From Girardinichthys multiradiatus (Eukaryota; Chordata; Actinopteri; Cyprinodontiformes; Goodeidae): a stretch of 64,000 nt of DNA. A program made the translations under genes and the position numbers. Below, piece after piece: positions 44,503 to 55,710 of the stretch (its first letter is position 1; every line of letters begins with the position of its first letter). The notes below the pieces were generated by a model. The model was not told where the DNA came from, did not search any database, and saw only the letters and a list, made by a program, of their open reading frames with translations. The DNA lies in NCBI RefSeq assembly GCF_021462225.1, contig NC_061804.1:40921975-40985974 (forward strand). Direction: 5' to 3'.

Positions 44503-45595
44503 TTATATGTTAGAAAGTGTACTGACTGTGTAATAGTTTCTGAAAAGGGTTTTTCTTTTTTCAGAGACAATTCTCCTTCAGCGCACAACGCCTGAAGCTA
44601 TTCTTTTAATCAGCAATTCTTTAGAACTGTCTTTCAGGATCATTGACCTGCAGGCTTTGTCTAATAAAATGTTTGACATTTCAATAGATGCAGCCAAGCA
44701 AAGCATATTAGTTCTGCAGCATTTCAACCTTCAGAGGTAATTACATAACAACAGAGGCGGAAAGAAAATTGACAGCCCAGGAAATCATTCATTGCAAATG
44801 TTAAATATACTATGCACAGTGTAGCTGAAGCCTATCTGAAGAGCCATAATAAAAGGCTTACATAAAGTTTTTACAGATATGTAAATTATGTCAAAGTGCT
44901 GTTCTGTTTACTAAAAATACACATACAAACAAGCAAACAAAAACTGAACTAACGCTCTCAGGAGGAAGTTGTAATTTATAACTTTATCACCAGCTCTGTT
45001 CCATTTATTTTTCCAGTGAACTGTGAACAGCACTGGCACAACTGAAAGTAAGCTGGCCATTATCTACAGTAGGATGCAGCATTATTTAATTAGGCAAGAT
45101 GTTCACTGTGAAAGAAGTGCCTAAGCACATTTTCACGATGCAGCAATAATTAACTTAATCTGGGTCAGAGACAACACATTATCATCAGGTTTTTTACCAA
45201 GTACACTGTGCAGTAGTATACATTTTCTCCATAAGATCACAGACAGCAGTACAGAGCCTGGAAACTATGAAAAAGAATTGAAGAAAAGTCTGCTTTCTAA
45301 AGTTTAGCCTAGTCAAACCCTAATCTAGGACTATACTAGTCAAGTTCTTATCCTAGTAAATAGGTAAATTATGGTACATGAGTACATTTTAATTTTTTAT
45401 AATTTTCATCAAATTTGTCTCATCCTTTATCATTTTCACAATTTATAATACAAATAATACAAATTCAAAGTTTGAACAGTAATAGCATATTCGGTAATAA
45501 TTAATAGAGCTAACCAGGTCAAACAGATAATACGCCTCAGGGTCGATTATGTTACTGAGGGAAGGAGCCTGAAAGTTAGCTATTTTCACTATCAG
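44503..45595. other. Unclassified, possibly unique sequence
   Basis: No repeat wording recognised. 45040-45190 ('gcagcattatttaattaggc', 'cacgatgcagcaataattaa') has the AT-motif style of conserved noncoding elements, but this cannot be tested here. Confidence 0.35.
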
Positions 45596-46057
45596 TAGCT
45601 GCGTTAACATGGACATAAGTAATCAGAATAAATGACCGATGGGACTAAAAATGTGTCATGTAAACATGTCAGTCGGAATATTCTGATCGGATTCGGCACG
45701 ATTGAAATAAAATTTTAATTTTATTGAGAGGGACGGTTTATGCCGATTGACAATCCGATCGACATGCATGTAAACTTTTGACCGGATCAAGTTATTGGAA
45801 TGAGGCAAACTGACTTGATTGCACATGTGCACTTGCGTCAACGTGACGTATTTCTGCCTCGAGTGGCAAAGTCGCTCTAGCTAGATGCTAACAGAATATT
45901 CCGATCGGCAAGTTTACATGACACGTTTTTAGTCCCATCAGCCGTTTTATTTCGATTGCTTATGTCCATAAAAACCGTACAGTCCAATTAGTTTTTGTTT
46001 TTTAATCCGAATATGTTTTATTCTGATTGTGAAATTTTGTGCATGTAAACGTAGCTA
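45596..46057. mobile_element. MITE with long inverted arms (TAGCTGCGTTAACAT ends)
   Basis: The left end TAGCTGCGTTAACATGGAC pairs with the complement of the right end (TAGCTACGTTTACATGCAC). Inner arms also match inverted: 'gggactaaaaatgtgtcatg' against 'catgacacgtttttagtccc', and 'ggaatattctgatcgg' against 'agaatattccgatcgg'. No coding capacity. Confidence 0.8.
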
Positions 46058-46194
46058 ATGAAGTGTTTAAAATGAAGAATTTTAGAAAATAACATGAAAG
46101 CTAAGGAATATACTCTACTCTGGCGTTATCCTTTCAAAAGCTTTCTGTTAGGGAACATGCAGGAACACGCTAGCCATGCTAACTGTGGTAATCG

Positions 46195-46222
46195 CTATAT
46201 ATATATATATAGATATATATAT
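46195..46222. repeat. (TA)n microsatellite
   Basis: About 28 bp of TA/AT repeats with one GA step. Confidence 0.9.
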
Positions 46223-46597
46223 TGCTAAACATGAACAATGTACCAAACATCACAATTTTTTCCAGTAAAATGATGATCATGTGTTTACATCAATTTGTAA
46301 ATACAAATATTTAACTATTTTGTACGTCACTATTCACTGCAATCAAACTATTTCCCAATATAAACACATAGCCTTAAAATAAAATAATGTAATAGTAGAC
46401 TGGGCCTAAAGAACAATTTAATTCAAGCAATTTTGATAATTGTGCTAAGTATAATAAACATTTAAAAAGTATGTCCTTAAAACCTAAACACAGACCCATT
46501 TTAATGAACTCCAAAGAATTGTTACTTAACGTCCTCATCTCACCAGTATGCACCTCTTTTGTTGTCCTTTCTAACCCCTGATGCAACATCATCTTTA

Positions 46598-46855
46598 CAT
46601 TCTTTGAAATATTATTTTATTAAATTAATGTTATCTGATGTTGCATTGTGAATGGTTGTTTGAAGGTATACCAATTATTGTCTAAGTTAGTTCCTAGACT
46701 AACTTAACCTCATTTCCAGATTCCTCGAGATAATCCTTGGTTCTCAAACATAAATAACATTGAATGGTAATGTTACATCACTCTTTTGGTCAAGGTTTTT
46801 AACCGTCTTTGATTCACTTGTTCATATTTTTACATAGCTCATTGGTCTTCCTATT
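46598..46855 (+). repeat. Dispersed repeat, copy 2 (partner at 20255)
   Basis: It aligns in the same orientation with 20255-20510 over about 255 bp. Family unknown. Confidence 0.75.
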
Positions 46856-47462
46856 CTTTCATTTTGCCTGGTGAAATCCCAATATTTTTCCTTGATGTTG
46901 TCAATGGTTGATGCATTTATCATTTTTGTTGTTCAATGTCATCATAACTTAGCTTCAAAGAGTTAAACCAGATGCAAGACTGGCTTCAGAATCAGAAATC
47001 ATAATAAATAAACATAGTCATCCACTGACAGTGCAAAGTTCCTTACTGGACCAGGAACTTCTTGATAGATGTCATGATTTTGTCATGATGGTACAAAGTG
47101 CCTCGTTTTCTTCACAGTGTCTGTCTTCAGCACCTGAGAAATTGCTTTTTTCTGGTCCAGTGCTCTTTCAGTCATAGCTTAACTGTGACAAACTTTTATT
47201 GAGTAAGTACGACACATTTTTATGCCCTGTTTATACGACAATGTTTTCTGGTGAAAATGGCAAAGTTTAATTGCATTTCTACTGTTTGTCTACTCAACAA
47301 CAGCACGTTTTCTCGGAAAATGGCACCATTTGAGAATGGGTTCCTGAGTGTAATGGTTTGAAAACGTCCCGCTCTATGATGTCATGTAGATGGAAAAAAT
47401 TAAATATTTCATACGAGGAAGCCCTGGCTTATGCTCACTATGACTGAAATCAGTCAAAATTA

Positions 47463-49072
47463 CAGGTCCTTCTCAAAATATTAGCATATTGTGATAAAGT
47501 TCATTATTTTCCATAATGTAATGATGAAAATTTAACATTCATATATTTTAGATTCATTGCACACTAACTGAAATATTTCAGGTCTTTTATTGTCTTAATA
47601 CGGATGATTGTGGCATACAGCTCATGAAAACCCAAAATTCCTTTCTCACAAAATTAGCATATCATTAAAAGGGTCTCTAAACGAGCTATGAACCTAATCA
47701 TCTGAATCAACGAGTTAACTCTAAACACCTGCAAAAGATTCCTGAGGCCTTTAAAACTCCCAGCCTGGTTCATCACTCAAAACCCCAATCATGGGTAAGA
47801 CTGCCGACCTGACTGCTGTCCAGAAGGCCACTATTGGCACCCTCAAGCAAGAGGGTAAGACACAGAAAGACATTTCTGAACGAATAGGCTGTTCCCAGAG
47901 TGCTGTATCAAGGCACCTCAGTGGGAAGTCTGTGGGAAGGAAAAAGTGTGGCAGAAAACGCTGCACAACGAGAAGAGGTGACCGGACCCTGAGGAAGATT
48001 GTGGAGAAGGGCCGATTCCAGACCTTGGGGGACCTGCGGAAGCAGTGGACTGAGTCTGGAGTAGAAACATCCAGAGCCACCGTGCACAGGCGTGTGCAGG
48101 AAATGGGCTACAGGTGCTGCATTCCCCAGGTCAAGCCACTTTTGAACCAGAAACAGCGGCAGAAGCGCCTGACCTGGGCTACAGAGAAGCAGCACTGGAC
48201 TGTTGCTCAGTGGTCCAAAGTACTTTTTACAGATGAAAGCAAATTCTGCATGTCATTCGGAAATCAAGGTGCCAGAGTCTGGAGGAAGACTGGGGAGAAG
48301 GAAATGCCAAAATGCCAGAAGTCCAGTGTCAAGTACCCACAGTCAGTGATGGTCTGGGGTGACGTGTCAGCTGCTGGTGTTGGTCCACTGTGTTTTATCA
48401 AGGGCAGGGTCAATGCAGCTAGCTATCAGGAGATTTTGGAGCACTTCATGCTTCCATCTGCTGAAAAGCTTTATGGAGATGAAGATTTCATTTTTCAGCA
48501 CGACCTGGCACCTGCTCACAGTGCCAAAACCACTGGTAAATGGTTTACTGACCATGGTATCACTGTGCTCAATTGGCCTGCCAACTCTCCTGACCTGAAC
48601 CCCATAGAGAATCTGTGGGATATTGTGAAGAGAACGTTGAGAGACTCAAGACCCAACACTCTGGATGAGCTAAAGGCCGCTATCGAAGCATCCTGGGCCT
48701 CCATAAGACCTCAGCAGTGCCACAGGCTGATTGCCTCCATGCCACGCCGCATTGAAGCAGTCATTTCTGCCAAAGGATTCCCGACCAAGTATTGAGTGCA
48801 TAACTGTACATGATTATTTGAAGGTTGACGGTTTTTGTATTAAAAACACTTTTCTTTTATTGGTCGGATGAAATATGCTAATTTTGTGAGATAGGAATTT
48901 TGGGTTTTCATGAGCTGTATGCCAAAATCATCCGTATTAAGACAATAAAAGACCTGAAATATTTCAGTTAGTGTGCAATGAATCTAAAATATATGAATGT
49001 TAAATTTTCATCATTACATTATGGAAAATAATGAACTTTATCACAATATGCTAATATTTTGAGAAGGACCTG
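47463..49072 (+). mobile_element. Tc1-like element, copy 2, full length
   Basis: 1,610 bp, the same length as copy 1. TA lies at 47461-47462 and 49073-49074. Terminal repeats are about 200 bp and nearly perfect (about two differences by eye). It carries one intact transposase frame. Confidence 0.97.
47791..48795 (+). CDS. Tc1-like DD34E transposase, 334 aa, best-preserved copy
   Basis: It would catalyse excision and TA insertion of the element. The first HTH spans roughly residues 10-45 (KDISERIGCSQSAVSRHLSG). The basic hinge GRKKCGRKRC is at 49-58 and the second HTH runs to about 105 (SRATVHRRVQEMGYRC). The catalytic residues are D148 in FTDES, D238 in FQHDLAPAH and E273 in NPIENLW, with exactly 34 residues between the last two. 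The family-typical SPDLNPIENLW block is intact, unlike in copy 1. The start MGKTADLT is preceded by 'ccccaatcatgg' (C at -3, G at +4). Unusual residues are D191-V192 in VWGDVSAAG, where copy 1 has A-M. The frame is complete, but function is not shown. Confidence 0.95.
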   Translation: MGKTADLTAVQKATIGTLKQEGKTQKDISERIGCSQSAVSRHLSGKSVGRKKCGRKRCTTRRGDRTLRKIVEKGRFQTLGDLRKQWTESGVETSRATVHRRVQEMGYRCCIPQVKPLLNQKQRQKRLTWATEKQHWTVAQWSKVLFTDESKFCMSFGNQGARVWRKTGEKEMPKCQKSSVKYPQSVMVWGDVSAAGVGPLCFIKGRVNAASYQEILEHFMLPSAEKLYGDEDFIFQHDLAPAHSAKTTGKWFTDHGITVLNWPANSPDLNPIENLWDIVKRTLRDSRPNTLDELKAAIEASWASIRPQQCHRLIASMPRRIEAVISAKGFPTKY

Positions 49073-49496
49073 TAATGCGCACATGCACAACATAATGGCT
49101 GCCTACCAGTTTAAAAACCACAGAAGACAAAGATATCAACAACAATGGCAATACTTCTGCTGCAGACTCTTGAATCTAACAACAGCCCACCGACAAAACG
49201 GGAAGTGTTTGCACGTTGTTGCCAACTAGTGGCATGGTGGAGAAATTACACCATCTTCACGTCCTTACTGTTGCCTTATGAATGGAGATTGTAATTAAAA
49301 CATCATGTAGATGTGTTAACGAAAATGTTTTCAATGGATTGTTGCTGTGTAAACAGGGCCTCAATCTCCTAATCCCTTTAACTGTTTATTTCAAAATTAT
49401 CTTTTCTGGTTGATTATGAAGTTAATGAAACTAGATTTGAATAAAGTTTAATAATAATCATTATAACAATAATAATAATAAGAAGTTTACATTTTA

Positions 49497-49735
49497 AAAG
49501 TCAATGGTAAATTGATTGAATTCATATGACGCTTTTCTAGTCATGCCAACCACTCAAAGTGCATTTACACTAGAGTCACATTGAAACAGTTGCACTCACA
49601 AGGATTGCACAGATATTTTGTCAACTTAAAGTTAGGTGCCTCGGTCAGGGGGGCATATCAGCATGTAGTGGGGGAAGCTGGAATTGAACTCACCATCTTG
49701 TGATTATCTCAGGCCTGGTGTGATGAGCTCCCCCA
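49497..49735 (-). repeat. Retroposon fragment of a common fish type
   Basis: 'cgcttttctagtcatgccaa', 'ccactcaaagtgcatttaca' and 'ctagagtcacattgaaac' follow the minus-strand 3' tail of a fish LINE/SINE. 'ctggaattgaactcaccatc' at 49679 completes the known order. It is strongly decayed. Confidence 0.55.
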
Positions 49736-50028
49736 TATTATGTGAGAAGAACTACTGATAAGGTTCTCAAGTGCAGATGGTTCTTAGGTCACTCTGAACT
49801 TTGTGTTCAGTCTTCAGAGAACATACATGGAATAGAAGGGCTGGAGAAGTATTAATGAATGGATCAACTGCTTTAAGGAGTCTTTAATGCCCTTGATTTC
49901 AGCTATTTTAATAGAAACAGTATGGAGTACCTTCATGAAATGCGTATGCTAAATCAGTTTGTTGCTATCTGATGTTACCTGATGCCTGTCTTGGCTAGCT
50001 GAAAATTGTCATGGTATTTAGTTGAGGT

Positions 50029-50454
50029 CATGGGCAGTTCTAGACAGGGGCCTACAGGGGTCAGTGCCCCTGTAGAATTGGTCCTGGCCCCTGTTAAGGC
50101 CCCTGTACTGAAGACATAACAGTAAATCAATTTATTATGATGATATGCTTTGGCACACAAACCTGAACTGATTGGCCCTTTGGACCAAGTTCATTTTTTA
50201 CCTTTACAGTTTTACTTTAACAATAAATTAAAAAAATTATGGTGTTGCACTTTTAGCTTCAGCTGTACTGAGATAGGATCACAGTTTTCATCTGATAGAT
50301 CGGGGACCTGCAACCTGCATACTTAATATATTAAATAATGAAATATTGCCCCGTTTTTTTTTTTTTTTTGGTTTAATTCTTCTGTTTTGTGCCCCCTTGA
50401 AAAAACGCTGGGCCACCCTGGCCCCTTGGTAAATTTGGTCTAGAACTGCCACTG
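50029..50454. mobile_element. hAT-like MITE with 8-bp target duplication
   Basis: The ends are CATGGGCAGTTCTAGAC at the left and the inverted CAGTGGCAGTTCTAGACC at the right. GTTGAGGT (50021-50028) and GTTGAGAT (50455-50462) are an 8-bp duplication with one change, as expected for hAT. The 426-bp interior contains repeated 'ggcccctgt' phrases on the left and a poly-T run. Non-coding. Confidence 0.85.
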
Positions 50455-50462
50455 GTTGAGAT

Positions 50463-53400
50463 CTAAACCATCGGTCAGACCTGATACTTGGATCAGATAT
50501 CAGGCTGAGGCCACCGCCAAACATCATGGTCCTGTGTTGCTGCCATTTGTATTTTGATTTATTTTACTCTGCAAAATTAACCTTACAACCAAAAATATGT
50601 TGCACACTAAATAATATATCATACATAGATTTTACATGTACACTAAACTAAACTATTACTTAATGTTAAACAGTTTCACTGTAGCCATCTGGTAGTGGAC
50701 AGTCTGCTGGTAAAGAGAACACCCTTCTGCTCAGCATCAGCTTCAGAGTTATGTTAGAGTCAAAAATTAGAAAATACAAGGTAGATGTTGGTTACATTTT
50801 GTATGCAACTGTTACAGTAATAACTGAGGAGATATCTCTACATAACAGCAATGATGAGCTTCAGCAGACAACATGCGGCTAACTAGGTTACAGAACGTTG
50901 CATCATTTTATTCTTTTTGACTTGAAACTCTATTTTCTGTGTAGTGTGTGGGAAAATGTTATCAGCCTGCTGGAAAACTCCAACATCAGGTGGCTATTTT
51001 ACAATCTAGAAAATAAATAGAATGCTGCCGTTACAGTTAGCAATGCTAACTGTGCTAACTTGTGGCTATTATATGTTTTAACTATGTTTTACTAAAATTG
51101 TTAACTCATGCTATCGAGCTGTTTGGTGTACCTTGTGTTTGTCTTATACGTACACAGACAATTTTAGATTTGCTCATAAATATGATGTTTATAGCAGAAA
51201 GAATATAGAAAATACACAGCTTCTGACACTAATTTATTCAATGACCAAGCCACAGAATTGACAGGAGAGGATTTTTTTAAAATCTATTTACCATTACAGT
51301 GTTTAGAAAGAGTAGCCCCTCCCTTCGACTCAGCTATGAAAAGAACAGGCTTTATATTTCAATTTAGCAACTCTACCATTGATAGGAATATGAATATAAG
51401 TATAAAACATAATTCTGAGGCTTATACTGTACGTAATTATTAATCCTGTAAATTAAAATACAATTAACGATATGTGGAAACATTGTTGCAGTGTAGCCGA
51501 TACCACCTTTGTGTTTTTTATAGCATTTGTTTACAACACCAAGAGGAAAATAACACTATAACCTTAGTTAACAATGTTCTTGATCAGAAAACATTAGTAT
51601 CAGCAGATATTTAAATTTAGGTATCCAGATCAGGTCAGAACCCAAATATCCTGGACTGAGCATCTTTTGTATTGAGAGAAATGTGTTTAAAATAAATAAA
51701 ACCGTAAGAAAATATTTATATAAAAATATTTGATATTTAAATTATTTGAGCTTGACCCCTTAATAAACTATTTTTAAAAATGAAAAAATGTGCTACCTTT
51801 CCAGATGCTGTAAATGTTTTCTCACTGTTGCAGTAATGAGAATTTCTTTATTAAAACAGGCACGTTTATTTGTGAGCAAATTTTCTGAAAAAGAAGTATT
51901 AAATATTCCAGTGTTGGTTTTTAACAAGTATGTTAAAAAAATTGTATATTTAACTTTGTCCTGTCAGTGTGTACACAGAGGGACACAATGGGATTGAAAA
52001 AAACTGAATAACAGCAAATTACCACACATCCCATCATTGGATGATTCCTCAAATACAGAAAGAAGGGCTTCCTGAGAATCACAAGGAAAGTAGCAAAAAA
52101 GGTGAGAAACAATGATACAAAATACAAACATTTTAAATAAAATCTGAAATTGTATGTTTCGTGTTTTTTGTTTAGTAAGATATCATTATGAAACATTTTA
52201 TATATATATTAGGCTGTTCCATTGTTATTGTAATGACTAATTTACTCACATGCTGTGAGCAGATTTACGATGTTGCATTCAGTGTCTGCCTAACACAGCC
52301 TTCTAATCATATTTTTTATTGTACAGCTTGATGCTGAACTTTGAACCTTCATCCTATGATGCTGGGGGATCAATTTTTGAACCACACACTCAATAAAAAA
52401 AAACCTGTCAGACTTACCAAAGCAATAAAACCAGTCCATCTTATTTTGACAGTTGGGGTTAAGTTCTTTATCCTTATTGTATTTTCTCCTCCAGTAATTG
52501 CCTTTTCTTTTTTCTCATGCTCTGTAAAGGGAGTTGATTAAACTGTGTCTTAGTGGGCCAGCAGAAAAAAGAGCGGAGACCTCAGTCAAAGAAAAATCTA
52601 GTATAGCCCCAGACGACAAGTAAGTCTGGAATATTATGCATCTTTATCTATGACTAATAACACAATGTCTGTACCATTCACACTGCACTGGTTTGAATTA
52701 TAATGTGGAAAAGTGCAAAAAATAAATCTCTGTAGCCTCAAACATAAAAACATGAATTCCAGCACATTCTCTAACCTCAGCATTTCTCTATTCTACAATG
52801 AGTCCTTACATCTTCTCCTCCTGCACACTTATTGGCCAAGTTCTGCACTTTGGAGACGTTTTTTAAAACCAATTTACTTTTTAAAAGATCTATCAGTTAG
52901 AGGTGGATTCCTAGAGGAGATGGAAATTAAATAATTTATGTTGGAGCAGTGGGATTTGCTGAAGGAATGAGCCTGTCCAATCACTTAACAAGGTGTTGTT
53001 TTATATTCCTGTTAGGTGGCTGTGTGACAGAGTACAGATAACCTTTTCAAATACCAATTTATCTTTCTCAATTACTTAGACACACTCAATTAGCTGAATT
53101 ACTGACTTTACGTGATCTGGTTTTTCTGACACAGCATGGCAATGATCCCACTCTGAAGTAGACTAAACTTTGTAAAAATTCTAGCAGCCCCATGCAAGAA
53201 TTCAGTTGCATCAATATTGAGCTGACTTTAGAAATGTACACACTCCATGCCAACTTCATGGCTGCTGAACATAAACATTAATACACCTACTGGCTTGTTG
53301 CTAACAGAGGAAACCAGGGAGACAACGTGAGAACAAATATTGTACCTACCAGAAAACACATGATGAAAAAGGACAACATGCTTGTGTATGCAATCAGATA

Positions 53401-53903
53401 AGACAGGAAGAGGAGCCAGACACTTGTTGTCTGTATACAGCTGCTGACCACATGAGTCTTAGAAACAAGGGCATTTTAGAAAGAGATGACTAGAAATGGG
53501 ATTCAGAAATATTTAAAGGGACTTGGATCTTGTAGATCTCTTCCTTTCGTAGAACTGTAATTTAGGTTTACTTATTTTTAAGTTTGGGGTTGCCCACCCT
53601 ATCAGGGAAATATTCACTGAGGGAAATCTTTATGCTTGATTTGGATCAGAATCATTCAAATTTAAACAAATATATATTCTCTAAATAGCCAGTCAATGTA
53701 TTGGGTTGGTTCATAAACGTCAGAATTTGACACCAGTTTTAGCTGGCAGACGGATCATGACTGTCCCAGTGGATTTCACAATTTTTTCAGCTGTGATTAC
53801 AGCTGTTATGTCAATAAACAAATGTCGAAATCGATGAAAATGTTTCAGCCTCACCCTTTTCCCGGTACTTTCTGCATTCATATGGTAGTGTGATTAATTA
53901 CTT
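50463..53903. other. No classifiable feature
   Basis: The longest unexplained stretch in the window. AT-rich, no frame above about 87 codons with any domain, no inverted-repeat element seen. Confidence 0.5.
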
Positions 53904-53985
53904 TGAGGTAAGGTAAGTTTATTTATATAGCGCTTTTCAGCAATGAGACACTCAAAGCACTGTACATACAATTACAATACAATCA
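53904..53985 (-). repeat. LINE/SINE-type 3' tail fragment
   Basis: 'gtttatttatatagcgcttt', 'tcagcaatgagacactcaaa' and 'gcactgtacat' are, on the minus strand, a retroposon tail of the '...aaagcgctatataaataaac' kind. It lies about 100 bp upstream of the provirus. Confidence 0.6.
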
Positions 53986-54084
53986 CAAAGAAAATAAACA
54001 CAGATACAGACACAGAAAAAACAAATCAAATGATACTACAATCCTTCTAAGAAATCTAAAAATCTATGAATCCTTCTGAGAAAT
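53986..54084 (+). repeat. Target-locus repeat, part left of the provirus
   Basis: 'ccttctaagaaatctaaaaa' then 'tctatgaatccttctgagaa' resemble the units at 62164-62310 right of the provirus. The provirus therefore inserted into a short tandem array. Confidence 0.5.
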
Positions 54085-54376
54085 TGTTGGATGGGTGCAA
54101 AAACTTGTTATCACTCATGTAAAAACTTTGTGTTGCAAGGCACCTGCACTATGCCTTCCTCCCTGTGTGTATGAATTATTATTATCTCTGTGTGAACCAG
54201 TCTCCTTTCTGTCTCACACACACACACCCTGTCTGAACTGTCTGTTGAATTGTGTATATAAATAAAGAGATAGGGTGTCAAAACATTGTAGTTTCACTGC
54301 AAAGTGGGCTACCCTTGCTGCAAGTAACTCTGACTGTATCGTTCTTATCTCTGAGTTGACAAAATAATACCTAACA
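54085..54376 (+). repeat. 5' LTR
   Basis: It begins TGTTGG and ends CTAACA. A TATATA box overlaps an AATAAA signal at 54261-54266. It is 292 bp, short for a retrovirus. By eye it differs from the 3' LTR at nine substitutions and no indels. Confidence 0.95.
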
Positions 54377-54381
54377 TTTAT

Positions 54382-54400
54382 TGGTCCTTCGTAGCCGGAT
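54382..54400 (+). promoter_or_regulatory. Primer-binding site, tRNA-Tyr type
   Basis: TGGTCCTTCGTAGCCGGAT starts 5 bp after the LTR. It is complementary to the 3' end of a vertebrate tRNA-Tyr (recalled ...CCGGCTCGAAGGA-CCA) except for one extra T after TTCG. The tRNA assignment is from memory. Confidence 0.65.
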
Positions 54401-54615
54401 TAATTCAATAACCTTATTTCTCTTTGCTTTAACAGTGACTCTTGGATCCGTGGGGGAAGCCTGACGTCGAGCGAAGCACCGCTGCACAGCCTCCATTAGC
54501 CGGAGTGGCTGAAAGTCCCGGTGTGTGTGAATTCACACCTGGCCAGTGGGTTATCGCCTTCCTCGGCGCGGGTGACTCTCACAGGGTCCAGAGAGTCACC
54601 AAGAAGTCAACTCCG

Positions 54616-54623
54616 AGGTGAGA
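54616..54623 (+). promoter_or_regulatory. Probable retroviral splice donor
   Basis: AG|GTGAGA with the cut after 54617 fits the 5' splice-site consensus. It lies between the primer site and the tandem array. A spliced env mRNA would therefore lose the array while genomic RNA keeps it. Confidence 0.6.
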
Positions 54624-54650
54624 CAGTTTTAAAATACAGTTCATAGGAAA

Positions 54651-55390
54651 AGTACTTAACAGTCGTTGGTAGTGCGTCGCCGGTAAGGACGCTGCATTCG
54701 GATGGTTTTATTCCAATGTGAAAGGAATAGTGACAAATTTGGTACAATCCCGCCGTGAAGGGGATTAAAGAAAACGACTGAGGATTATTCCCCTGTGAGG
54801 GAATAGAGTAAGCGCTATATAAATAAAAGAAGAAAAGTACTTAAAAGTCGTTGGTAGTGCGTCGCCGGTAAGGACGCTGCATTCGGATGGTTTTATTCCA
54901 CCGTGAAAGGAATAGTGACAAATTTGGTACAATCCCGCCGTGAAGGGGATTAAAGAAAACGACTGAGGATTATTCCCCTGTGAGGGAATAGAGTAAGCGC
55001 TATATAAATAAAAGAAGAAAAGTACTTAACAGTCGTTGGTAGTGCGTCGCCGGTAAGGACGCTGCATTCGGATGGTTTTATTCCACCGTGAAAGGAATAG
55101 TGACAAATTTGGTACAATCCCGCCGTGAAGGGGATTAAAGAAAACGACTGAGGATTATTCCCCTGTGAGGGAATAGAGTAAGCGCTATATAAATAAAAGA
55201 AGAAAAGTACTTAAAAGTCGTTGGTAGTGCGTCGCCGGTAAGGACGCTGCATTGGGAAGGTTTTATTCCACCGTGAAAGGAATAGTGACAAATTAAGGTA
55301 GGGCCCCGCCAAGAAGGGGCCAAATAAAACGACTAAGGGTTATTCCCCTGCGAGGGAATAGCATAAGCGCTATAAAAGTAAAAAGAACGG
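54651..55390 (+). repeat. Four tandem 185-bp structured units in the viral leader
   Basis: Units start at 54651, 54836, 55021 and 55206, each beginning AGTACTTAA. Units 1-3 are almost identical and unit 4 has diverged. Within unit 1: arm AGTCGTT (54661-54667) can pair with AACGACT (54773-54779). Inside it lie hairpin 1 (GCGTC/GACGC, 54674-54692), hairpin 2 (ATTCC/GGAAT, 54710-54728) and hairpin 3 (AATCCC/GGGATT, 54746-54766). A fourth hairpin TATTCCC-CTGTGA-GGGAATA follows. Loops 1-3 are each 9 nt: GCCGGTAAG, AATGTGAAA (ACCGTGAAA in units 2-4) and GCCGTGAAG. Unit 4 has both arms of hairpin 3 changed, yet a perfect GGCCCC/GGGGCC stem remains. No long frame crosses the array. Confidence 0.9.
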
Positions 55391-55710
55391 AGTAAATTGA
55401 GCTCATAAAATAACACCAAGTTAACTTAGAAAAATTACAAGGTACCTGAAACTAACTGTGTGACTGTGTTGTGTGTGTATATGGAGGACTAAGCATTTTA
55501 ATAGAATCAGCAGGATTCTGCTAGTCCTGTGTTTTCTTTTGCCCAGATTAAAACTACGTACTGGTGACTTTGGAGATTCAGGTCGGATTTCATTCACCGC
55601 TGCAAATTAGTCGCAGTAGAAGGGCGTGTTAATGTCCTCTCCTTAAAGTCTCATGCCAGTGACCTTTTATCTGGGACATTCATACTACAATTAAACTAAC
55701 ATAAAGCATA
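55391..55710 (+). other. Rest of the viral leader
   Basis: Non-coding sequence between the tandem array and the first gag ATG. A second potential donor-like 'aaggtacctg' lies at 55439. Nothing else is recognised. Confidence 0.5.

Larger units (their letters stand above)
47223..49361. mobile_element. Inverted-repeat element hosting the second Tc1-like copy
   Basis: The left end 'tgccctgtttatacgacaat' and the right end 'gctgtgtaaacagggcctc' are inverted copies of TGCCCTGTTTAYACR-type sequence. Both are followed inward by 'gttttc' motifs. Without the 1,610-bp insertion it is about 530 bp and non-coding. Confidence 0.65.

Noticed and set aside
53700..53890. mariner terminal sequence ('ttgggttggttcataaacgt')
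   Set aside because: No inverted partner or transposase codons nearby.
54651..55390. CRISPR-like or plain satellite array
   Set aside because: Units are contiguous without spacers and lie inside a provirus between splice donor and gag; the organism is a vertebrate.
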